Of a stretch of 64,000 bases of DNA, positions 46,123-58,273 are shown in pieces; within the stretch, counting starts at the first letter, position 1; each line of letters opens with the position of its first letter. The translations under genes and the position numbers were made by a program. The notes under the pieces were generated by a model. That model was not told the DNA's origin. It searched no databases and saw only the letters and a program-made list of their open reading frames with translations. Source of the DNA: Tuctoria greenei (lineage: Eukaryota; Streptophyta; Magnoliopsida; Poales; Poaceae); contig JAYESD010000002.1 of assembly GCA_036927565.1 (NCBI GenBank), positions 144,219,167-144,283,166 on the forward strand, read 5' to 3'.

Positions 46123-49100
46123 TCCTATTCCTCCGGTGGATGTAAATGGGTGCTAGACAGTGGCTGCACCAACCATATACTAGAGAAAGAAAAATGTTCA
46201 TTGAATATGAGGAAAATGAGGATCCAAACGAGGGCATCTACTTTGGAGACAATAGTCAAGGTAAGGTGCTCGGTACCGGTAAAATCGCAATATCTTCTAA
46301 ACACACACTTTCTCATGTTTTACATGTTGAATCCTTAGATTATAACCTGCTGTCCATATCTTAGTTATGTGACAAAGGTTATAATTGCTTGTTCACTAAC
46401 GAGGGTGTGACCGTCTCTAGGAGGAGTGATGGTTCCATTGCATTCAAGGGTATGTTAAAGGGAAAGCTTTATCTTGTTTACTTCAACAAGGATAAAGCCG
46501 AACTTGACACATGCTTGATTGCAAAGACCAACATGGGTTGGCTGTGGCATAGACGGCTAGCGCATGTTGGTATGAGGAACCTTAAAAAATTCCTCAAAGG
46601 TGATCACATCCGAGGTTTAAAGGATGTTGTGTTTGAGAAAGACAGGCCTTGTAGTGCGTGCCAAGTCGGGAAGCAAGTTGGAGCACCTCATCCCGCCAAA
46701 AACATCATGACTACAACAAGACCGCTCGAGCTACTACACATAGACTTGTTTGGTCCAATTGCTTACATAAGCATCGGTGGTAACAAATATGGTTTAGTTG
46801 TCATTCATGATCTTTCTCGCTTCACTTGGGTTTTCTTTTTGCATGATAAGTCAGAAACACAAGGAATACTCAAGATGTTCTTCAAGCGAGCTCAATACGA
46901 ATTCTCATTGACAGTCAAGAACATTCGAAGCGACAACGGCACAAAGTTCAAGAACACACAAGTGGAGGAGTACCTTGATGAAGAATGTAGAAAGCACGAG
47001 TTCTCAGCTCTGTACTCCCCACAACAAAACAGAGTTGCTGAAAGAAAGAACCGAACACTCATAGAGATGGCAAGAACAAAGATCGATGAGTACAAGACCT
47101 GAGATCGATTTTGGGCAGAAGCAATTAACACCGCTTGTCACACCGTAAATCGACTTTATCTCCATCGACTACTCAAGAAGACATCCTATGAGCTACTCAC
47201 CGGTAACAAGCCAAATATTTCATATTTTCGAGTTTCCGGTTCTCCATGTTATATCTTGAACAAGAAGCCTAGGACTTCAAAGTTCGCTTCGAATTCCGAT
47301 GAAGGTTTCTTGCTTGGTTATGATTCGAACACTTACGCCTATCGTGTTTTCAAGAAGACCTCCTAACTTGTTGAAGTAGCACGCGACGTAGTGCTCGATG
47401 AGACTAATGGCTCCCAAAATGAGCAAGTTGATCCATGTGAACTAGGTAAAGGAGAATCTCTTTGTCAAGCATTGAAAAGAATGGCTCTAGGTGAAGTTCG
47501 ACCACAAGAGCCACCTCCACACGTACATGAGGAAGATGAACCACAAGAGGAGGTCAACGTTCAAGGGGGAGCTTCAGCACAAGATCAATTACAAGAATAC
47601 GAAAATAATCAACAAGTCAACGAAGGCAACCATTTAGGGGAGAAGAAAATGATCATGAAGATACAACGCCTCAAGTGCCACACCCAAGAGTACACCAATG
47701 CGTCCAAAGGGATCACCCAATCGACAACATCATCGGTGACATTAAAAAGGGAGTAACAACTAGATCTCGCATAGCTAACTTTTGTGAGCACTATTCGTTT
47801 GTATCCTTTTTGGAACCGCGCAAGATTGAGGATGCATTTAAGGATCCGGACTGGGTGGTGGCAATGCAAGAAGAATTGAACAAATTCAAGCGGAACGATG
47901 TGTGGGAACTTCTGGCAAGACCCAATGCAAACATCGTTGGCACCAAGTGGGTCTTCCGCAACAAACAAGACGAACACAAGGTGGTGATAAGGAACAAGGC
48001 ATGACTTGTGGCCAAAGGTTACTCACAAGTCGAAGGTTTGGATTTCGATGAAAACCTTTGCTCCCGTAGGTAGACTTGAATCCATTATAATATTGCTTGC
48101 ATATGCTACTCACCATAATTTCAAGCCGTATCAAATGGATGTGAAAAGCGCCTTCCTCAACGGACCAATCAAGGAGGAGGTGTATGTGGAGCAACCCCCC
48201 GGGTTTGAAGATGAAGAGTACCCCGACCACGTATTCAAATTGCGTAAGGCTCTCTACGGCCTCAAACAAGCTCCTAGAGATTGGTATGAGTGTCTTAGAG
48301 ATTTCTTAATTGAAAATGGCTTTAAGATTGGCAAAGTGGATTATACACTATTTACAAAGAATTTTGACAATGATCTTTTTATTTGTCAAATTTATGTTGA
48401 TGACATAATCTTTGGGTCAACTAATCAATCTTTTTGTGAGGAGTTTAGTAAAATCATGAAAGATAGGTTTGAAATGTCAATGACGGGAGAACTAAAATAC
48501 TTCTTGGGATTCCAAGTGAGGCAACAAAAGGAAGGGACGTTCATAAGCCAAACCAAGTACACGCAAGCCATACTCAAGAAGTTTGGTATGGACAAGGCGA
48601 AGCCCATAGAGACCTCCATGGCAACGAATGGCCACTTGGATCTCAATGAAGATGGACCCAGCGTCGACCAAAAGGTATATCGCTCCATGATTGGATCTCT
48701 ACTCTATTTATGTGCATCTAGGCCAGACATTATGTTGAGTGTGTGTTTGTGTGCAATATTTCAAGCCAATCCTAAGGAATGTCACTTGACAGCCGTAAAA
48801 AGGATCTTGATAATTTAGTTCATACACCCAACCTTGGTCTTTGGTACCCAAAAGGCTCAAAATTCAATCTTATTGGTTACTCCGATCCAGATTATGTCGG
48901 GTGCAAAGTAGATAGAAAAAGCACCTCCGGTACATGCTAATTCCTAGGGAGATCCTTAGTTTCTTGGTCCTCCAAGACACAAAATTCCATTGCCTTATCC
49001 ACAGCCGAAGCGGAGTATGTTGCAGCCGGGAGTTGTTGTGCATAACTTCTTTGGATGCGACAAACTCTAAGGGATTATGGTTACAATATGAACCATATTC

Positions 49101-49345
49101 CACTCCTTTGTGACAATGAGAGTGCCATCAAAATTGCCCACAACCCAGTTGAGCACTCTAGAACTAACCACATAGATATAAGACATCACTTTTTGAGAGA
49201 TCATGCCATGAAAGGAGACATAGCCATTTCCCATGTCAACACTCAAAAGCAATTGGCCAACATATTCACCAAGCCATTTGATGAAAAACGTTTTTGCGAA
49301 CTCCAAAATGAACTAAATATCCTTGATGCTCGGAGTGTGGCTTGA
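46123..49345 (+). pseudogene. pol: pol of element B: protease, integrase, reverse transcriptase, RNase H (broken)
   Basis: Protease: SYSSGG then VLDSGCTNHI (DSG at 46156-46164). Pre-integrase: HRRLAHVGMRN, CSAC. Integrase core: LLHIDLFGP, IRSDNGTKF, NRVAERKNRTLIEMA, the D,D,E set. RT: GTKWVFRNKQ, MDVKSAFLNGP, LYGLKQAPRDW, YVDD at 48393-48404, LGFQV. The RT frame is open for 270 codons (48006-48818). RNase H: GYSDPDYVGC, KSTSGTC, AEAEYVA, LCDNESAIK, HIDIRHHF; a near-complete tail ends at 49345. Stops at 47100, 47364, 48002, 48936 and 49042 and frameshifts near 46170, 47700, 48050 and 48815 break it. It would copy and integrate the element. Confidence 0.92.
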
Positions 49346-50305
49346 AATGTTGTATACCTGTATGAATGCTTCAAAATATGTTGATTGGATTGTGAAAATC
49401 ATCCCTCTCAATTATCTCTGGAAAACTATGTATATTACTAGATCTTGGTGAATTATGATCATTGCTTGATTGTTGTATGCTTACTGGTCATATTCATCAA
49501 GATTATTTGATTTGATTTGCCTCCCTATTTTCTAAATATGTACCTTCAAATATATATGAATGGGCTAAGAATTTCTTACCTGGTGACCACAGACTAGTAT
49601 GTGGTTACCCGGACAAGTCTGCCCACGCAGACTAGTCTACAGAGTGCCAGTTAGGCCGGACTAGTCCGGCTTACTATGGACTAGTCCGAAATAGTCCTCT
49701 GGAAAAGTTCGGACTACTCCGGTCATCTCCGGACTTGTCCGATTTTTTGTGTCCATAACCCTAGCTGCCGCCAAACCCTAATTCATTCACCTCCACTCTT
49801 GCCTCACGCGTTATCTCTCTTCCACTCGAGCTCCCAAGGCGATTTTGCATCCCCTCCACCAAGAAGCTCCGCATTTGGGTGGAGATCAAGCATCCTTGCT
49901 CGAAGATTGAAGTTCACGGACAAGTCCAGACTTCAACTCCCTCCTCTTCGTGCATCAATCGATTTCTTCGGTAATTTTCACTCAAATCTTAGAAATTCCA
50001 AATTTCTTCATTGTCGATCGAATAGCCTAGCATATCTCACTAGATACGTGCCTCCTTGATGTATTACATTTATGCTATGCTTATTGTGCATTAGGAATCA
50101 CCATGTGACTGGTAGCCTAGGTTGTTGAGGATGAATAACGGACTAGTCCGGTCCATGCACGGACAAGTCCGGTCCCCCGGACTAGTCCGTGCCTGTGCAC
50201 CAGACAAGTCCGATTATTTTCAATTCCTCAATGCAATTCCTTGCTATCCTTCCATACCTATGACTTGTACCATTCATTCTCAGTCATGCCACTCGTTCTC
50301 AAGTC
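49346..50305 (+). repeat. Element B post-pol spacer with two clusters of palindromic motifs
   Basis: No coding region is called. Motif clusters lie at 49583-49745 (including GCCGGACTAGTCCGGC) and 50139-50216 (CGGACTAGTCCGG, CGGACAAGTCCGG, CGGACTAGTCCG, GACAAGTCCG). The stretch between them (49750-50100) is ordinary mixed sequence with a short Ser/Arg-coding frame that I do not support as a gene. The second cluster ends about 90 bp before the post-pol ATG, a layout like array-then-promoter in the LTR. Confidence 0.75.
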
Positions 50306-51904
50306 ATGTCGAGCTCGGACAATGAAATCTCCGACTTTGAGGCCGAGATGGACCACGAGGTGGCACCTCAGACCTCAACAAGTCTCGGCAAGAAGCGCCA
50401 AGAGAGACCATCCGAGCCAGCTCCGTCTCCTCCACAGGATCGGAGGAAAGTGCTAGCAAAGAAGTCAGCCTCCAAGGTGCCAGCATCTAGGGCCACCACC
50501 GGCGGTGGCTCTAGCTCGGCAAGTGCCCGCCCATCCAAGGGCAAGGGTAAAGGAATAGCAGCGGGTCCAGTTGTCCCGTTGAAGCTGCATGCTCCGAGGG
50601 AAGGGGTCCGGGACCCCACTGAAGAGAAGTTCAACGGGAATGGCAGTGACTCGGCGGCAAAATTCAGAAGCATTGATTGGTATGGCCGGCCGAAGCAAGC
50701 TGTCGATGGAAGATTTTGGTGCAACTTCCATGCTGATTTCTACAAGTCTGTGTATCTCCCAATGAAGACACCGGTTGTGCGCGGTCAATGGATTGACTGG
50801 GCACATTTTGAGAAGAAGGGCTGCTCTCCATTCACTGAAGTCGTGCAAGCCATAGAGAGGTATGGCCTGAAGAATCTCTTTGCCTTCAGGAACAATTGGA
50901 ATGATGAAGTGATTGCGCAGTTCTTTGCAACTTGCCACTTCTCCAGTGAAGATGAGGAAAGTGGTACTTGGATGACTCATGGATCCAAGTACAATATCAC
51001 CTAAGAATATTTTGCAAGCCTACTTCACTTTGACACCTAAAGATCTGACTGCTTGATCATCCACAACATAGGTGTCATTGAGAGGGATAGGATGACGTTC
51101 CTATATGAGCCAAACTCAAAGGTTGTCCTTCCCTCCACAAAGAACATGAATCCTTTCTTTGTGGTCTCGAATAGAGTCTTGAGGAAGACCATTGCTTCCA
51201 AGGATGGAGATGCTGGGAGTGTGCAAGGTTATCTCCGGACATTAATGAGGGTGATAAGCAGAGACCGTCAGTTCGATGTGGCGGACCACATCTGGAATGC
51301 CATGGTTAACATATCCTGCACACCAAACAGATCATGTGGGTATGCCCCATATCTGATGTTTGTGATCGAGAAGATCACCGGGACTGAATTTTTCAAGGAT
51401 GTGGAACATCTACCCTTGAGGCCTCAGATGCCTTAGAAGCCAAGTGTCCAGGCTGCTCCCTCGCCGGCCTCCAGTCCTGAGGCACCGGCAAGAAGATCTG
51501 AAGATGCAAGAGTTGCCCCTACTAGTAGGGCAGCCACTCAAAGGGGATCAGCCAGTGGAATCTTCAAATACCTCGCTGCCATCTTTGCTTCCTGCAAGAA
51601 GGCCAAAGTGAGGGCCAACAAGCTGAACAAGAAAAGAAAGGAAGACATGAAGTATGTGAAGGCAAATGTGAAGCAAATTTGCAAGAAGCTGGAGATCGAC
51701 CCCACTGGATCTCTAGTGATTTCTGAGGACTCCGACCTAGACATCACTGAGCTTGGGCCCTTGACCCCCTTCGAGCTTGCCTACTTTGGCATTATGGGCT
51801 CGAGTGGCTCCGCACCTCCTCCTCCTCCTCCTCCTCATCATCATCATCAAGTTGAAGATGAAGATGACGAAGACAACGATGAGAGGACCGACGGCGAAGA
51901 GTGA
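50306..51904 (+). pseudogene. Post-pol ORF of element B (533 codons, three stops, no frameshift)
   Basis: One frame runs from ATG 50306 (MSSSDNEISDFEAEMD) to TGA at 51902, broken only by TAA at 51002 and 51038 and TAG at 51434. Order: acidic start; basic Ser/Pro/Lys-rich region (to about residue 95); a folded-looking part (RFWCNFHADFYKSVYLPMK, HFEKKGCSPF, RNNWNDEVIAQFFATCHF, YAPYLMFVIEKITG) that recalls plant 'putative transposon protein' domains of the Transposase_32 kind, which I cannot confirm; a Lys-rich helix (KKAKVRANKLNKKRKEDMKY); and a tail of poly-Pro, four His and Asp/Glu. It sits where SIRE elements have an env-like ORF, but I see no signal peptide or membrane helix. Its function is unknown. 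Confidence 0.75.
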
Positions 51905-52373
51905 AGACCTTAGGACCTTCCTCTCCTTCTTTTTGGTGTCTTGATGCCAAAGGGGGAGAGATTTAGGGGGAGTCTTAGCCTTAGCTGTAGGATGTGAGGA
52001 GCAAGCTCTCTTAGCTCTCTTTTATGTTTTTTTGACTATTTTGTGGGTTGTAAAGCTTTAACTTTGTTCTTAAGTTAATTATGGGTCTGTGAAGCAATGT
52101 TATGGTCTTTTTAGAAGTATTTGTTGAAATCTGTGATTTTGCTCCTAGAATGACATATATGCTTGCTTATGGCTGATTAATGTCAATCATGTCATTCTCA
52201 GTGTTTCAATGTACTTAGTTATGCATCCCACCATAAAGAATGCACATATGGATTATGTTTTCATTGCTTGATGTATTTTAAACTCATATGTGCATACTTT
52301 ATGAAAATCTCAACTTTTATCATATTTTGTGAAATCTCAATTGGTTGTCATCAATCACCAAAAAGGGGAAGAT
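51905..52373 (+). other. Element B 3' untranslated region with two polypurine tracts
   Basis: No coding region. CAAAGGGGGAGAGA and TTAGGGGGAG lie at about 51949-51972. AAAAGGGGAAGAT at 52361-52373 directly precedes the 3' LTR and is the working PPT position. A duplicated, internal PPT-like tract is reported for SIRE-type elements. Confidence 0.7.
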
Positions 52374-53930
52374 TGAAAGTGCATCTAGGAATCCCTTTGG
52401 GTTTTGGATGATTTATGACAAGCAATTGGGATCCTAACCTCTTTGTTGAGATGAGCACAGGTTTCAATAGCAAAATAAGCAAAGTGCCAAAAAGAAGGAA
52501 GAATTGAGGAGCAAAGTGGAAATGAGCTCAAGGAAAAAGAATAGTAGATCATTGTGTATGGAGTGTGTTAAGGAAACACATCCCAAGAGCTCAATAACAA
52601 TTAAACACACACATTGCACAAATTTACACAGGACCGGACTAGTCCGACTGACACCGGGCTAGTCTGATATCCTCTCTGCACAAAATCGGGCAAGTCCGAT
52701 ATCCATCAGACTAGTCTGATATCTCTCTGAATAGAATCGGACTAGTCCTCCCCAGTGCGTACTAGTCCTCAAAACACTTCACAAGTCACACAAAATCGGA
52801 CAAGACCGATCACAACCGGACTAGTCCGATATTCTCTCTGGTCCAAATCGGACAAGTCCGATATTTGCACGGACTAGTCCAAAAAACCCTCTGAACTAAA
52901 TCGGACAAGTCCTCCAAGTGCAGACTTGTCACCCAATGCAGTTAGGGTTTCACATCCCCGGACAAGTTCGATGACAATCGGACTAGTCCGAAGATTTCCA
53001 GAAGCGAAATCGGACAAGTCCGCTTCTAGCCAGACTAGTCCGATATTTCAGGACACTTAGGGTTTGCTACACACAGCACACCGGACTAGTCTGGTGACCA
53101 CCATGGACTAGTCCGATCTTTTTGAACCGTAACAGTCACTTTTAAAAACCCATATAAATAGAGGTGCACGGTCATATTTCACAATATCTCGAACCCTAGA
53201 GCCGTCACACCTCCCAAGAGCCTCAAAAACCACATCTCTCCACGAAATTTAGTGCAACAAAGATCAATCCTTGAGGATTCACTCTAGATCATTGGAGAGA
53301 CACGATCAACACGCATTGAGCTCTTAGTTTGATTCTCTAACACACTCCTGTGATTTCATTGTAATCTTTTGAGTGTGTTCTTGGTGATATTTCGTATTGT
53401 AATCTAAGGGAGCTCTCAACGTGTGAGAAAGCCCCTTTGAATTCGGTTATTCACCACTTTGTGATAAGTGGAAGAGGATTGGCCTTCGTAGCGATCCGAC
53501 GAGGGTAGGGTTGGAGAAGACCTGGTCCTTTTGTGGACTCCTCAACGTGGACATAGGTTGCCTCTGTGGGAGCCGAACCAAGGGATAAATCCTTGAGTCT
53601 TGTTTTGTGTTCATCGTTCTTATTCTTCACAATAATCTAGGGTTTCAATTAATATTGCTCACTTTACGTTGAAATATCAAATTTAAGATTGACTTGTGAT
53701 ATACCCTAGTACATAACATTGCAACAATTCATTTGATTGTATATTTCCGTTGCATACATTGAAGAATCAAATTAATCGATCAAACTTAATCAACCTAGTC
53801 TGTACACACCAGACTAGTCTGCACTTTACCGGACTAGTCCGATATCTCTGGTTTTGAACTTGTTGTTAAGTGTTGCAGGTACCGACAAAATTCAAAAAGG
53901 CCTATTCACCCCCCTTCTAGGCCACATTCA
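52374..53930 (+). repeat. Element B 3' LTR (1557 bp)
   Basis: Same length as the 5' LTR. It has the palindrome array at 52633-53125 and the TATA box TATAAATA at 53153-53160. It ends ACATTCA, and the TSD ATCCC follows. Confidence 0.95.
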
Positions 53931-53935
53931 ATCCC

Positions 53936-55346
53936 TCTTGAGATTAACTTTGATACTGTCTCACAACCAGGCAAGCCCCGGTTTGCATTTAAGCGCTATT
54001 ACAAAATTTTGATTTGTATCACCTATGTCTAGGGTGAGTTATGTGCATTAGGGCTAAGGTGATTGAAAATCCACTTGCATGACCAGATCACCCTATGGAA
54101 TATTTGGATAGTTGTCAAGTCATTGTGTAGACTATGCTATGCTAAATGTTGTATAGAATTTGGTAGAAGTCGAGTAGTTGGAATCTACTCGCATGGCTAG
54201 GACTTTTTCACACGGGATTGGTTCAAAGAAAATGTAGTAGTCATCTGAAAATGAGACAGGGCAGGGCCGTAGGATGCATCAAGACGTGGTATTGGGTGCG
54301 TAGCCCTGTCTGTGTCGGTTGTGGGGTCCAGAAAACCGATGTACCTTGGGAAGCTTTTGTTGAGACTTTTTCGATCGCCTCAGGCTTTTAGCCACAACAC
54401 AATAGACGGAAACTCGCTCACGATATCTTCACAGTGGAAAGGTACATCGCGAGTGGGAATACTATCCTAGATGATTGAATCGATTCAACTTGGGCAGAAC
54501 TTGAGAAAGGTGGCGGCGTACGATGTTCGTGGAGTGCACGTATGTGACTTCCAGTACGGGCGTATGTGTTGTGTATTCCGGGTATCATTGATTCGAATCA
54601 GCGTCCCTAGCGGATATGAGTACCTCTTCTTCACCGAGGTATGACGTAGTAATACTTGCACCTGAGAAGAGAATTAATTGTTGCTATTATGAAAATTATA
54701 TTATCATGGTATTGCTATGTTGTATGTATTAGTATAGTGCTCACTAAATTTATTTTTCTACCTTGGGCATGCAACATCGTGATGAAGCGTTTCTTGTTTG
54801 ATTGTGGAGTTACCATGTTGCCCCGCACAAGGTTTAAGCTGCTGCTATAAATCTAGAAATAAGAACCCACATTTAGGCGAGTCTATTATGCAAATCTTCC
54901 ATCCTATGTTTATGTCATTACCCTCATGTAGAGTTTCATGTTTAGATGAGACGGTTAAGTCTTGCTGAGCCTTCATGCTCACGGTTGCTATGTAAGTTGT
55001 TTTGCAGGTTCTAACCTCTGTGCTTATGATTATGGTTGTCCGATGGGACTCGGGACTCTCCGAGTGATATACTCATGTGGGAACCGTGCCACTGCTGTTT
55101 GGTTTTCGTGGCTAGTGAGGAGCGTCCGTGGGCTGGACGGCTTCGCTTTTGCTTATTAGACTTGAGTACGAGAGTTGCAATCTTATCTTCTGCTGTAGTT
55201 TATTTATATAAAATATTTGTAAACTGAATATCTATTTAAATTTCAGCAAATGATTTATGTAATACGTGTTCCTCTATATGTGTGTTGTTCAGTGTCGCAT
55301 TGCACGGCACCACCCAATGCGATTCATGGAAAGTGTGGACTCCGGT
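53936..55346 (+). repeat. Element C 3' LTR, second part (cut by D)
   Basis: Continues the C LTR after B (TCTTGAGATTAACTTTGATAC matches 14358 onward of the 5' LTR). It runs to GTGTGGACTCCGGT, seven bases short of the LTR end seen at 15839. Element D starts at the next base. CCGGT (55342-55346) should be D's left TSD copy. Confidence 0.92.
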
Positions 55347-57863
55347 TGTAACACCCTAAATCTTTGCATCATGCATTTCATACATGTCCAAGCATTAAAC
55401 ATTAGTAGAATAAAGGAAAGATAAAACACACATATACAAAATATGTGTAGCAAAGAAGAAAAGAAAATAATAACATAAAGCATGTATAAGGGAACAAATA
55501 TAAAAAAAATAATAATATATATAGGAAAAAAATATGTGAAATTAAAAAAATAATTCCAGAAACTTCTGGAAGTTTCCGGGCAAACAGTGCCTGGGTGCAA
55601 CCGACCGGCCGAGCCAACGGGAGACGGGACACGCGCCCGTGCGCCAGGTGCGCTTCACGCGTCGAGGCAGCCGCGCCCCAAGCACGCGCTGTGCTCCTGG
55701 TCCGTCTGGACCAAGCTGCCTCTGCCCACCGTGCTGGCCCGCACCCAGCACCGAGTCGGTTGCGGGCGGAGTGCTGCAGCCGGTCTCTGGATCGATGCCT
55801 TGCAGCCAACAAATAGAACCATAGACTCGTAAAATTTTCTTAGAAGCGATTCCGCCGCCACAAAAACCCTAGCGCCGTAGAGCAAAAAAAAAAGAAAAGA
55901 GCTACGCCAGGGAGAAGGACAGGAAAGAAAAGGAGGAGAAGAAGAAAAAGAGGAGGGTGCCATCGTCCACCGGAGATCGTCGTGCCGCCGCAGTCGTGCC
56001 GCCAAAGGACCATTGCACCATCCACTTCATCTACACATCGTCTTCGTCCCGCGATCTTCGAAGCTGTCGCATCTACGATAGGACACGTTTTCTGATGCGA
56101 GTTTTAGCAAACGTATTAGATCTAATGACCGGAATTAAATTTTAGTTGCATCGTCTATTTAATTTCAGCAACATTAATCCCTGCTAAAACCCCCGTAAAA
56201 TCATATGAACACGTATGAACTAGGTGCATCTAATCAATAAACAACCATATTTAATTAATTATTAAACTTTGCATGAATGCATGTCATTGCATGTTGGTTA
56301 ATATGTGTGCATCATGTTGATTTGTATGTATTTTCTTGTATGTGTGACCACGAGTAGAGGGACGTGCTCAAGAGGACGCATACGAGGATTTCCAAAACCA
56401 AGACTTCGAAGCATTTGAGTAACCCCACCTGTCGGAGCAAGGCAAGTGTCCTTGATCATATTGATCCTGTTTTGTTAAATGTTTTTTGCGAACTTGCATG
56501 CTCGTGTCAATATGATGGGAAACCCATACATAGATGTTTACTACCATTGTATGCCACCCCTTGTCGCCGTGATATACATGATGAGTCGGATATGGGTAGT
56601 TTTTATCTTTTTGCACCGCATCTCTACACGGGTTATGGGTACTTTAATTAACATGCCTGATGACTTTAATTATGAGAATTTGGTATGATAATAAGATGAT
56701 GATTAAATTAGCAACATGGAACTTAGGTGATCTAAGCAAGCACGGTTTTGGGGAATGGGTTGGATGATATGGTGGTTTTGCTTGCCTTAGATCTAAGGAC
56801 CGGTTCATGCGAGAATATGCCAGGACAACAGTGCCACCACAAGGCCAAGTATGGGTGCGACGTAGCTGAATAATTAGTAGCGCTGCTAGTATTGTATGGA
56901 TCATTGGATGGCGCGGCGAATGGGGGTTGAGGAGGGCTACCCTGGGATCCGCATGGCACACGAGGGGACCCGTGGGTGGGAGAATGGAGATTCAAGCCTG
57001 CCGGTGAAACCTTAGTGGGCCCATACATACTAGCAGTCCCTTTTGAAAGGCTATTTTGTGATCTCTTGGCCGCACACCAACGGAAGTGTGACAGGGCAAC
57101 ATAGAGGTTCTTAGTCATCGAAAGGTGATGAAATCACGAACATGTGGGTAAAGTGGTACAACCTCTGTAGAGTGTTAAAAAAACTATCATAATAGCCGTG
57201 CTCCCAGTTATGAGCATCTGGACAACTTCCATGATTAGAATTGGACTTGCGATTTTGGGATGGTTGGTATAGTTTGGTTCGTCACTTGAGTACAGTCGGT
57301 TTATGGTAGAATATGGAATTGGCATATGGTATTAAATTAACTGTTGGCTGGTATTAAATAGATGGTAATTGAGAATTGTTGGATTCATGACATAATAATT
57401 ACTTAGGTTACGAAGGGAAATAAACTCACATAGACATGATAGGCTGCTTTTACATGTTTATGAAATGTACTTTTCTGCAACTAGTCATTTTATTCCAGTC
57501 ATTTGTTTAGCTACATGTCATCTATTTCCACACTTGCTGAGTACAACGCGTACTCACTCTTGCAATCCCCCCAACAGCTACTGGAGATAATTAGGAGTAC
57601 CCTGAGGATCACAGGGAGTACTAGGTTGCGTTCTGCTGTCAATTGCCTGTGGATTGGAGTCGTGCTGTTTAGTTATTTTCCGCTGCATTGATTTGAGTTT
57701 TGTCATTTGTGAACTATTGGATTATTGTAATAAAGTATTTATTTAATAGTTGAGACATGGTTAAATTCTGTATATTGTTTGTGATGTAACCGTATATGTG
57801 TGATGAACATCCTGGGCACACATATGCATTACGCTTGGTTCATACTCGGATTTGGGTGTCACA
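55347..57863 (+). repeat. Element D 5' LTR (2517 bp)
   Basis: Starts TGTAACACCCTAAATC and ends GTGTCACA. At the place where the 3' LTR has TATAAATA (63099-63106) this copy reads AACAAATA (55808-55815), two changes that should weaken the promoter. A poly(A)-like AATAAA is at 57729-57734. It contains about 180 bp (near 56091-56270) absent from the 3' LTR. Short open frames (for example 55595-55824) are not conserved well enough to be genes. Confidence 0.92.
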
Positions 57864-57866
57864 AAA

Positions 57867-58273
57867 TGGTATCGTAGCCAGTTTGACCGTAGGACGCAAA
57901 GCTAGGTAGAATGGACACTCTAGAACACTTAGGACCACTCTTCTAATTTGCTATTTTCAAAATTTCTTTCTGCTATTTTTGTTTCTTTATTTTCAGCTGC
58001 AAAAAGTATCGATTGCTGCTGCGTTTTCGAAAAAAAATTCAGCAGTGCGCAATATTAGGTGCTGCTGTTTTTGCCGATTAAATTTTTGCGTAAAGTGTGT
58101 GTTTTTCCGCTGTTATGTGTGGGTAAAATTATTGTGTTGGCTGCTGCATTTTCTCCCTCTCTTTTTCTTTCTTTTGGACAGCTGCACCGCTCTTTTTCCA
58201 TTATTTTAGCTGCTGCAATTTTCAGATTTATGTTACATTATTCTTTCCCCTAATGTATTCTCATTTTCTATAG
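57867..58273 (+). other. Element D PBS and leader
   Basis: TGGTATCGTAGCCA (57867-57880) is a tRNA-Met-type PBS. The leader contains a donor-like CTAG|GTAGAA at 57902-57911 and is rich in T and CTGCTG-like runs. It ends in TTCTCATTTTCTATAG, which touches the ATG of the extra ORF and looks like a splice acceptor. Confidence 0.65.

Larger units (their letters stand above)
42085..53930 (+). mobile_element. Element B: full-length Ty1/copia retrotransposon (SIRE/Maximus type), 11.8 kb, in C 3' LTR
   Basis: Two LTRs of 1557 bp each (42085-43641, 52374-53930) start TGAAAGTGCA and end ACATTCA. The TSD ATCCC is at 42080-42084 and 53931-53935. Internal order: PBS, gag, protease, integrase, RT, RNase H, a 1-kb motif-rich spacer, a post-pol ORF and a PPT. 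The position of the extra ORF after pol, the gag length and the pol sequences fit the SIRE/Maximus group (Opie/Ji-like in grasses). The first 250 bases of the LTRs differ by about 4% by eye. Coding frames carry stops and frameshifts, so this copy is not autonomous now. Confidence 0.95.
11637..55346 (+). mobile_element. Element C: Ty3/gypsy chromovirus (Tekay type) with 4.2-kb LTRs, hosting insertions F, H and B and cut by D
   Basis: The 5' LTR is 11637-15839. The internal region is split into 15840-18333, 23128-24240 and 36453-39325. The 3' LTR is split into 39326-42084 and 53936-55346. Without insertions the element is about 13 kb. Order: PBS, long leader, gag with CCHC, protease (DSG), RT (FIDD), RNase H, integrase and a chromodomain remnant, which is a chromovirus arrangement. 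The long LTRs and sequence suggest the Tekay/Del clade. CGTCC (11632-11636) is the expected left TSD copy. The right end, seven bases of LTR and the other TSD copy, lies past element D and outside the window. Confidence 0.9.

Noticed and set aside
50306..51904. Retroviral-type envelope protein
   Set aside because: No signal peptide, fusion peptide or transmembrane helix is visible. Only the position after pol is env-like.
55595..55832. Arg/Ala-rich frames in the D LTR
   Set aside because: GC-rich stretch open in several frames at once. The 3' LTR copy differs in frame, so non-coding.
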